64,000 bases of DNA, from NCBI GenBank assembly GCA_033032175.1, contig CM065322.1, positions 10,788,001 through 10,852,000 on the forward strand, given 5' to 3'. Made by a program: the position numbers and the translations under genes. Source of the stretch: Saturnia japonica. Lineage: Eukaryota; Arthropoda; Insecta; Lepidoptera; Saturniidae. The stretch's first letter is position 1. Each line of letters starts with the position of its first letter. Below, piece after piece: positions 56,390 to 64,000 of this stretch. The notes under the pieces are model-generated. The model was not told the origin of the DNA, ran no database searches, and saw nothing but the letters and a program-made list of their open reading frames with translations.

Positions 56390-58335
56390 CTATTTACTTT
56401 TCATAATCTTATCTCTAATACAATTAAATTTATTAACAGGTAAAGCTTTAGTTAGAAAATCTGCTAGTTGACATGAACTTTCTACATATTTAATATCAAT
56501 TATTTTCTTTTCAACGTTCTCTCTTATAAAGTTATATTTTATATCTATATGTTTGCTTCTCTTATGAAATACCGGATTTCTTATTAATTTAATTGTGCTC
56601 TGATTATCTATATTTAAAGTTACAGAATTTTGTGGTTCCCCAATATCAAACAAAAATTGTTTAAGCCATAAGATTTCTTTTGAGGCCTCACTGGCTGCCA
56701 TATACTCAGACTCTGTCGTTGACAAAGCTACAGTATTTTGTTTACGACTTGACCAAGTAACAGGGCCCCCATTCATTAGAAATATGTACCCAGTATTTGA
56801 CTTTCTGGTATCTAAATCACCTGCAAAGTCAGAGTCAGAGTAGCCGATTAATTCAAAATTACCATTATAAACAATAGACATTTCTTTTGTATTAATCAAA
56901 TAACGTATTATTCTTTTTAAAGCAGTTACATGTATGGGACCTGGGTCATTGACATATCGGCTTACAATGTTCACAGCGTATGCTATATCAGGTCTAGATA
57001 CAGATGTCAAGAATAACAATGCTCCCACTGCCTCTCTATATGGAAAATTAATAGGCAAATTACTTGTATTTTTACATAATTGTACATTTACATCTGTAGG
57101 TGTACCACTACCCTTAGCATCTGACAAATTAAATTTATTTGTCAATGTTTCTATATAGTGTTTTTGATTTATACATATACATCCTTTTGTTTTATTTATT
57201 TCCATGCCAACAAATGAATTAAACTTTAAAATCTTTATATTAAAGTTTTGTTTCAAATCATTCAATATTATAGATAAAATAAGTTTACTTTTGGATAACA
57301 GCAATCCATCATCAACATATAAAATTAAAAATACTTTGACATTATTAAAATATCCAACAAATACACAATTATCAGATTGGCATGATTTAAATCCATAAGT
57401 AACTAAAAATGAACAAAATTTCTTATTCCAACATCTGGATGATTGTTTGAGACCGTATATAGATTTAACTAGCTAATATACTTTGGTTGGCTCTACTTCC
57501 ACACCCTCTGGCACCTCCATATATATCTCCTCAGATAGCTCACCATACAGGAATGCTGTTTTGACATCAAATTGTTCTATCTCAAGGTCATCTCTTGCTG
57601 CTATACTAAGCAACAATCTAATGGAATCATACCTGGTAGTGGGGGAAAAAGTTTCCTTGTAGTCTAAACCCTTTTTCTGTGTAAAACCACGAGCGCATAG
57701 TCGTGCTTTATATCTTTCAATTTCACCTTCTTTATTCTCCTTTATACAGAACACCCATTTACAAGTAATAGGCTTCTTGTCAGTTCTATCAGTTATTATC
57801 CAAGTTTTATTATTTTCATGTGACTGAAGCTCTTCAACAATAGCTTTCTTCCACTCACAACAATTGACACTATTTATTGCCTCCTCATAAGTATTGGGTA
57901 TTTCCAACTCAGTCAAATTGAGTTCCACAGTATTCTTTCGTCGTGGACGCAATGTGATATTTCTCCGATCCTTTTCATTTATTACAAAACTCATTGGAGG
58001 GTCATATGTATCATCATTGTCTTCAATACTTTTCATACTATCATCTGAAGATGCTTCCTGAGGTATGATTTGATTCTGAGCCTCACATTGTGGGAATGAC
58101 AATATTGACTGTTCTTCTTCCAGTTCATTGATTTTCATTTCTGTGAAATTCTGTCTTTCCTCTGGTATACTATGCTCTTCAAATCTGACATCCCTTGACA
58201 CAGTAATTTTTCTGGTATTCTGATCATACATTCTGTAATTTTCATGTTCATATCCAACTAACAACATTTTGGTACTTTTCTTATCCAACTTCTTTCTTTT
58301 TTCTTTTGGAATATGTATATATCCTGTAGAATATA
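56390..58335 (-). pseudogene. copia-2 pol fragment: reverse transcriptase and RNase H
   Basis: It starts inside the link after integrase ('PKEKRKKLDKKS', 'VSRDVRF'). Reverse transcriptase follows ('NTYEEAINS', 'YKARLCARGFTQKKGLDYKE', 'DVKTAFLYGEL'), with active site 'YVDD' at 57308-57319, then RNase H ('GYSDSDFAGDLDTRKS', 'STTESEYMAAS', 'NIDNQSTIKLI', 'KRSKHIDIKYNFIRE'). The frame is open except for one TAG at 57473-57475, between 'EPTKVY' and 'SIYGLKQSSRCW'; both sides are in the same frame. A single stop suggests modest age. The plus-strand frames at 56934 and 57204 are shadows. Confidence 0.92.
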
Positions 58336-58469
58336 GAATATAGGGGTGTAAGTCCTACGGAATGTGAAACGTGGATGTAAGTCGCATCAAAATTGTTATC
58401 TCTTATATGATATATTCTTGAAATATTATACGCTCTTTGTAATCCGAAGTGTCGATGCATAAGTTTAAG

Positions 58470-58810
58470 TGTGTATATGATTTGAATTTTTTTTATTTAC
58501 TTAGTTTTATAATTGAAGATAAAGGGCACATTCCTTGAGAATGTTTTTCATTACTCAACATATTTTAAAAATTACCAATTTGTAAGTGCAAATATCGTAT
58601 CGAAATTCTTCAAGCTCAAACATCGATTTGTTCACGTTTATTGGTTCAGTTCAATGGGTGCTCATTTTTCGTTCTGTATTGCTTGCTCAGATAAATTAGG
58701 GCTGTCTTGAATAGTTGTTACAAATATTTATTTAATATATAAAGTGCATTTAACATTCAATCAAATGTTTTTATAAACCAATGTAGGTCCTGATTTACAA
58801 GTTTAAAAAA
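58470..58810. other. AT-rich DNA, no gene seen
   Basis: The 65-codon frame at 58513-58710 is not recognised. Confidence 0.45.
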
Positions 58811-58814
58811 AAAA

Positions 58815-59054
58815 GTGAAACATCTAATGCGGAGGCTCAGACTGGTTGTTAGCGTAGCGACGCTTTGGCTCTAATATTGGCGGTGTGGATCCGACTTCGT
58901 TTTTTTAATAGAGAGACTGGATCATTTCAAAGTCTCATGTTAAAACATGGATAGATTGAAAGCGGTTGGTAAAGATCGCGACTACTATACACTTAGTAAT
59001 AAAATTAACATCTTCACACAATTATTTTTATATACACTAAGATGTTTCACATCT
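58815..59054. repeat. Segment bounded by inverted 'gtgaaacatct' / 'agatgtttcacatct'
   Basis: The 11-15 base ends are reverse complements and sit 240 bp apart. The same motif pair bounds 59782-59994. The inside of the two segments is not clearly alike, so a MITE is possible but not shown. Confidence 0.45.
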
Positions 59055-59780
59055 GCCCCGTCCCGTGACGGTCTAGTTTTTTTGTTATAGTAGCACCCCA
59101 AAATGATGTCACTGTCTCTGATGGTAAGGAAAGTATACTCTAAAAACATCGACTACAACTGACTGATCAGCAATCTAACAAATGGAATTCGCTGTCAAGC
59201 CATTCAGCAGCTGAATATACATAAGCTGATCTTGAAAGGCGACTTATCAAAAGAGAGACATTTGTGACGGGTTTATCACATGTGCATGGCGGTCGCGACT
59301 ATTGAGCTACAGACCCTTATCACTACACTTGATTACTGGATATACAGCGGCTGATTCCCCGAAACGCTTAAGATTTTCACTGGCTTATCAACCCAGCACC
59401 CGAGCAGCACAACCTCCTTCCTCGACGTCCAGTCTTTGTCGACGAGTGAACGCGTGTCAACGGATTGACAAGTAGTAAGTAAGCGATTTTCTTCAGGTTA
59501 CAAGGTTCAAGCGATACGTGACGTATGTTCCTTGCGTTGACAACTCACGGTCCACTCGCCGTCCGCATATGGACTACTTGCGTGCGAGTTGATACGGTGA
59601 AGTTAAGGAATCGACAAGTGAGTTTATTTAAAGGGAATACCATACAAAGAAATCTCACCGCACGAGGCGATGCGGTGCTAGTCGGATGCCGAGTTGATAT
59701 ATGAGGGACGATCTTTAAGCGAGTGTATGGCGGTCGCGAACCAGACTGAATAAAAAAGTTGATGGTCACGGGATGCCCGA
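59055..59780. other. No gene recognised
   Basis: Base composition is more balanced than nearby ('cgacgtccagtctttgtcga', 'cgaggcgatgcggtgc'), but no domain or known repeat was identified. The minus-strand frame at 59545-59952 mostly reads through the GAAA microsatellite. Confidence 0.4.
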
Positions 59781-59781
59781 T

Positions 59782-59994
59782 AGATGTGAAACATCTTAAT
59801 GAATAAAAGAAAGAAAGAAATAAATAAATAAAGAAAGAAAGGAAGAAAGAAAGAATGACAGAAAGAAAAAAAGAAAAAAGAAAGAAACATTGAACACTAA
59901 TAATTAAAGAACATATAGCGTGGCGATGCGTCGCCACGGCCTGTATCGCCATGCCAACAATGAAGTTTACCCTCGCCTACAGATGTTTCACATC
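59782..59994. repeat. Segment bounded by inverted 'agatgtgaaacatct', containing a GAAA microsatellite
   Basis: AGATGTGAAACATCT (59782-59796) and AGATGTTTCACATC (59981-59994) are inverted ends. The centre, about 59805-59886, is an imperfect (GAAA)n tract. Confidence 0.5.
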
Positions 59995-60327
59995 AAAGAA
60001 AATCAAAATCATAAAATCTTTATTCAATTTAAGCCCTAAGAAGGCACTTATGAACGTCAAAACACTACTGCCGGTTCGGAAAATATCCCGAACATCGAGA
60101 AGAACCGGTAAGATACTATCGTGTTTATCTTTTGTTTTCCAACTATACAAAAGTGTTAATATAAAACAATAATAATAATTTTGTGGATGCACAGTGAGAG
60201 AGTCACTTGCAGACACAACTGTTGTGTCATGCAACCCAGTTTTCAGTTGTAACGAAATATGAAAAGTTTGGAATCGTGGATTTAATTATTATACATTTAC
60301 TACGAAAAATAAGAATACTATAATAAT

Positions 60328-60580
60328 AATGATATCAGCCTGTTACTGTCGTATTGCTGGACAAAGTCCTCTTCTCAAGGGAAGGTACGGGTTTCATCAA
60401 AACGTCAACCCACGGCATATAGGCGATTTCAAGCGCCGAGAAATCATCAGTTCCATATTTTTCATACGTATACAGTGGTACTACAAGAATATTTCTCGAG
60501 GGTTCAGGTTCCCTCTTGATGTTGTCCTTCACCGTCAGCCTATAGTTACCAATTTGAATTAGAAAATTTACGCAAATTTT
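60328..60580 (+). repeat. Lepidopteran interspersed repeat ('attgctggacaaagtcctc' type)
   Basis: 'atatcagcctgttactgtc', 'tgctggacaaagtcctcttc', 'ggttcaggttccctcttgat' and 'gttgtccttcaccgt' follow the order of a common lepidopteran repeat ('..ctgctgggcacaggcctcctctc..gtttcctcacgatgttttccttcaccg'). It is not coding. Confidence 0.65.
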
Positions 60581-60584
60581 TAAA

Positions 60585-61475
60585 GGTTTTTGTACATGGT
60601 ATATAAATATGAAAAACTTGTTATGCTAAAATTATATTACATAGTTAATAATTTACAGGAATATTGTTATTCCATGAAATATGTGTCAATAATCAGGGAA
60701 AACTGTTGTTTCTAAAACCTTAGCTACTAAAATGACGTATTTCTTACGAACAAAATATGTTTTCCTGGTCAACTAACGTCAATAAGATATTGGGTTTATA
60801 GCGTTATTTTATATCAAAATTCCAATAAAAAACAAGAAGCTAAGTTCGGGCTAGTCGTTGTTACCGATAAAAGAGCTGAGATCTAAAGGGTTGACAATTT
60901 CCATAGCTGTTCCTTTTATTATAGCTGTAGGAATGTACGTTCTACAATTCATTTACAAAACAATTTGTTACTTTCTTTGACATGGGAATTCTAACTCGGC
61001 AAGCTTTAATTGTCAATATATTTACGTTAATTTTTAAATAAAGAAGTCAAATTTTGACAATTACGATTTGTCAAGTTAGTTTCATGCATGCGGGCTCTGC
61101 CAAAAGCTACGCTGACTCTTATCAAATTAAGTGACTAGTTTAACCACCATATTTAAGATAGAGTAAACAATTATATTTCGACTTGGTAATTTAACTTTAT
61201 TATATATATATTCACGATATTTTTAATACTAGATAGAAGGGCGGACGATATTTTGCCCTTTCCGGTAATTAATGGCTCGAGTACGTGGCCCCTATCTAGT
61301 TTAAATTTTGTGATTTTCTTATATTGCACTAAGCCAGTAACAAAATTTTGAATACAAATCATTTTGGTTCATAAATATACAATTTGTTAATGACGGCATC
61401 GTATCCTATCATAGATGAACTATCCTATCGATAAAGTAAATATTTATATTATGTGAATATGTGCTCAATCGTTCA
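60585..61475. other. AT-rich DNA, no gene seen
   Basis: Nothing supportable was found in this stretch. Confidence 0.45.
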
Positions 61476-61479
61476 AGTT

Positions 61480-62400
61480 ACTCAAGTGCAAGTTGTTCAG
61501 AAACGATACACTTACGCCAACGAATAATCCAATCATCAAAATATTTTTTAAACGCTTTTTCCGCAATTGAGTTTAGTTCTCTTCACGAATTCTCCATTAT
61601 GTCTTCTACCGAATGAAAACGGGTGTCAGGAATTGGTAATTTAAGTTTAGTAAAAAGAAAGAAGTCAGCTAGAGTCATATCTGGTGAATACGTGGTTGTT
61701 CGATGGTATTTGTTGAGTTTTGCTCGAAAAGTTCTTGTTCGAAGGCGCATTATCGTGGCGCAAAATCTAAAAAAAAACTTTCCACAAATCTGGTCTTTTT
61801 CGTCGAATTTGCTCTTTTAAACGCAGCATAATGCTCAAATAATATCCTTTTTTTACCGTTTGACCTTCTGGTAACAGTTCTGAGTGCACTACATCGCGAT
61901 AGTCAAAGAAAATAGTCAATATGACTTTGAGTTTTGATCGACTTTGGCGTGTTTTTTTCGGTTTCGGTTCAGTTGGAAGGGCCACTCTGAAGTTTGTTGA
62001 CGAATTTGCATGTAAACCCACGTCTCGTCACCAGTAGCAATGCGTTGTCATGAATGTTGGGTCGGAATTGATTCGCTCTAGCATATTCTCAGCGACTCTT
62101 ATGCGATTGAGTTTTTGGAAGAAAATTCAGGTCTTTTGGGATTAGCTGAACGGCAACATGTCTCATACCCAAGTGATTATTTAAAATGATACGGATCGAC
62201 TCGTGAAATACAGAAAGTTCAGCGGCTATCTCTCTCAAACTTTAATGAGCATTTTCAGTTACTATTTCCTTCACTTTTGCCATGTTAAATTCGCAATACA
62301 AACTAGATATGATCTAACAAAAACATCACTGTATTTAATCTAAATGACAGATGCAACTCAAACTTCGCGCCAAAATGAAAAACAGTTGTGCCAACCTAAT
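61480..62400 (-). pseudogene. Second mariner-type transposase pseudogene
   Basis: The start 'MAKVKEIVTENAH' is at 62283. The N-terminal part continues 'SLREIAAELSVFHESIR'. The middle encodes 'PKSIKTQSHID'-like and 'FFDYRDVVHSELLPEGQTV', 'LRLKEQIRRKRPDLW', a 'RHDNAP' block with a catalytic Asp, and 'TLADFFLFTKLKLPIP'. Several frameshifts, stops and a short loss after 'RPDLW' break it. Upstream, 'ttaggttggcacaactg' (62399-62383 on the minus strand) looks like the start of the inverted repeat next to a TA. No partner repeat is clear at the other end. It belongs to a different mariner subfamily from 44588-46326, the one close to SETMAR-type transposases. Confidence 0.8.
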
Positions 62401-62404
62401 AACA

Positions 62405-63390
62405 AAAACAAATTTAATTTGGAACCATAAACAAATTACATATCCATTACCGATACTTTTTTGACTGAATGTACAATTTCGCAAAAGGAAAATTGACGTT
62501 GACTACTCGACCAAAGACGTTCCAATTTCACTAATACTAAAAGCAGTTCGACAACCCTTTTTTAATCAGTGTAGCGACTAGCGGGAAGCGAGAAGCCCGC
62601 ACTAATTCCCGGTAAGTCGCCATGTTTGCGTCCGTGATATTATACTGAAAGACGACCGTGTGCTCGTTCAGACTTAATCTTACCATTCATTCAGCGATTC
62701 CTTTTGGATTTGTACAGATTCAGTTTAACTGGATATGGGATGTGTACATATTTGTTAGGTTTATATATTTATTTATTACTTTTGACAAATCGACACGTGT
62801 CACAGAAGTTTTTTAATAAACCGCTTTTTTTGGCGTATTACCAGCGCGTTACCGATCTTGAACCCCTCTACCCCAAGAAGCTCTGGAAACCATACTCACC
62901 GCAGGAACACAACATTAGATTATTTGGCTGTGATCTTCTGTAGGTGTTTCACCAGTCGGGTTGCTCCTAGTATAGAGAAATTTTCAAACAGTTATCTCTG
63001 TGCGCTAGTTCTCAAAGAAAAAAGTTATTTTTTATGTAAAAATAATGAACAATGAAAATATATATTTTTTAAAATTACCAGGATAACTTTAGACCTTATT
63101 AAAAGTTGTTTGTAATCTGTAAAATTTTTTATTATCTAGCTTTTCCAATTACCTGTAAACATAACTTTTTTAGATATAATTTTATACAGAGTCATTTTAT
63201 TTCAATCTAAGCAAAGCTTGTATTATGGTAACTAATCTATACATGTAATAAAAACGTAATGATCGATGTCTGTACATAGAAGATATATGAGAAATACTAT
63301 TATTGGGGGCCTTTATCAACGCAGTAGAACCCAAAACAATCATTGTTAGAATTTTTGTCTGTTTTTCTGTTTGCCAACGAGTGTGCGCGC
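62405..63390. other. No gene recognised
   Basis: The short plus frames at 62704-63055 are not recognised. 62565-62640 is more GC-rich ('gactagcgggaagcgagaag') but unexplained. Confidence 0.4.
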
Positions 63391-63394
63391 TAAT

Positions 63395-63475
63395 CTCAGA
63401 AACGGCTTAAATGATTTGGAAACGGTTTTCACTAATATATTGTAGTAAAGTCCACTTAACATTTAGTGTTTGTTT
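63395..63475 (+). repeat. LINE 3' tail fragment, family H
   Basis: 'taatctcagaaacggcttaa', 'atgatttggaaacgg' and 'tttcactaatatattg' carry the same phrase as 28015-28135. Confidence 0.5.
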
Positions 63476-63867
63476 TACTTCAATAAATTCATAAATAAAA
63501 AAGTTACATAAATTTTAAAAATCACGTCGAACATTTGTTCGATAAAAATGTTATATAATAGCTCTTCAGTTGAATTGACTGAAACTTTGAAACTGAAAAA
63601 TCAACCTTTTTTTATTCACTTTTCAGATTTTATGTTAACAAAATAAAAATCCCTATTACAGAAAACAAAAAGGACACCACAACAATCGATCTTTTGTTAT
63701 TATTACCATGCTAAAGTATCAGTTAAAGAGAAACAAAGAAAGGTATAGAGAGATAGAATTCATTTCAAAAATGTATTATTATAAACTGTTGGGTAATTTA
63801 CTGTTATTAATCGTATTTTAATTGGTAAATGACACCATAGAGAATGAAAGCATAATGAAATGGATAA

Positions 63868-64000
63868 TCCATACTAATATTATAATTCCGAAAGTAACTC
63901 TGTCTGTTGCATTTCACGACCTGGTAAATGGGCGATGAAGGTTTGTACGCAGAACGCATCAAACCAAATTTGATGAATTTTGAACCTTGGACCTTTAAGA
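63868..64000 (-). repeat. LINE/SINE 3' tail, cut by the window edge
   Basis: 'atccatactaatattataat' with 'tccgaaagtaactctgtctg' and 'gcatttcacgacctggta' is the common lepidopteran tail in antisense. It probably continues past the end of the window. Confidence 0.65.

Larger units (their letters stand above)
56032..58335 (-). mobile_element. copia-type LTR retrotransposon, copia-2, 5'-truncated
   Basis: On the minus strand, pol sequence begins abruptly near 58335, continues to the end of RNase H, then a purine tract (TAAGTGGGAG) and a complete 227-bp 3' LTR. There is no 5' LTR, gag, protease or integrase. Its sequence differs clearly from copia-1, so it is a separate family. Confidence 0.88.
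55842..58466. mobile_element. MITE related to 25752-26129, interrupted by copia-2
   Basis: The left end 'tatggatactttggattaca' and 'aagagtgtaaag' (55845 on) resembles the left end at 25752 ('tatcgatactttgaattaca'). The following 150 bp also align ('attttggcgaaaatgg', 'tatcatactc', 'aaattaatagga'). At 58430-58466 the reverse complement gives a matching opposite end ('gcatcgacacttcggattac'). Between the halves lies a copia. Next to it, 'aatataggggtgtaag' resembles the middle of the 25752 copy. Confidence 0.65.

Noticed and set aside
59545..59952. 135-codon minus frame with long Phe/Leu/Ser runs
   Set aside because: The hydrophobic run is the antisense of the GAAA microsatellite. The rest shows no family.
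1..64000. CRISPR array, bacterial operon or phage system
   Set aside because: Introns, SINEs, LINE tails and mariner elements show insect nuclear DNA. No regular repeat-spacer array is present.

Overview
The window is AT-rich, intron-bearing and crowded with repeats. It looks like nuclear DNA of an insect, almost certainly a moth or butterfly (Lepidoptera). The reasons are the repeat families: LINE and SINE 3' tails ending in the 'ccatactaatattataaatgcg' type sequence, RTE-type antisense tails starting 'gccgaaggacgtccact', mariner elements of cecropia-like type, and copia, errantivirus-like and Polinton-like relics. Most open reading frames here are chance frames or pieces of transposons.

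Only one host protein gene could be assembled. It lies on the minus strand, with five coding exons between 30987 and 26881. All four introns have GT/AG borders and the phases agree. The product is a 261-residue multi-pass membrane protein. A likely non-coding first exon and promoter lie near 33392-33513, which would make the first intron about 2.4 kb.

1-7440 holds AT-rich DNA with scattered SINE and LINE tails. 7440-9460 is a nested block: a small repeat appears split by a LINE tail, a G-rich telomere-like repeat and a mariner fragment. 9460-26880 has fold-back and short inverted-repeat elements, several SINEs and two minisatellites. 26881-33513 is the host gene. 34155-37819 is a copia retrotransposon with an intact 5-bp target duplication; it has lost gag and has one frameshift in integrase. 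38540-43200 holds SINEs, a frameshifted Polinton capsid-like fragment (40046-40570), the 3' end of an errantivirus-like element with an env relic (41211-42290), and a LINE tail. 44085-46326 holds an RTE fragment and a dead mariner that carries an R1-type LINE insertion with an 8-bp target duplication. 47350-54909 is an R1 LINE end followed by a near-perfect head-to-tail duplication of a 3.5-kb unit. 55842-58466 is a short inverted-repeat element interrupted by a second, 5'-truncated copia. 61480-62400 is a second degraded mariner.

The window reads as a transposon graveyard around one ordinary gene. The best-supported structural observations are the 3.5-kb tandem duplication, the two copia histories, and the nested mariner/R1 block. 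No CRISPR array, rRNA gene or intact tRNA gene was seen. No intact autonomous transposon was seen either. Family names come from recognising motifs by eye; no database search was run.
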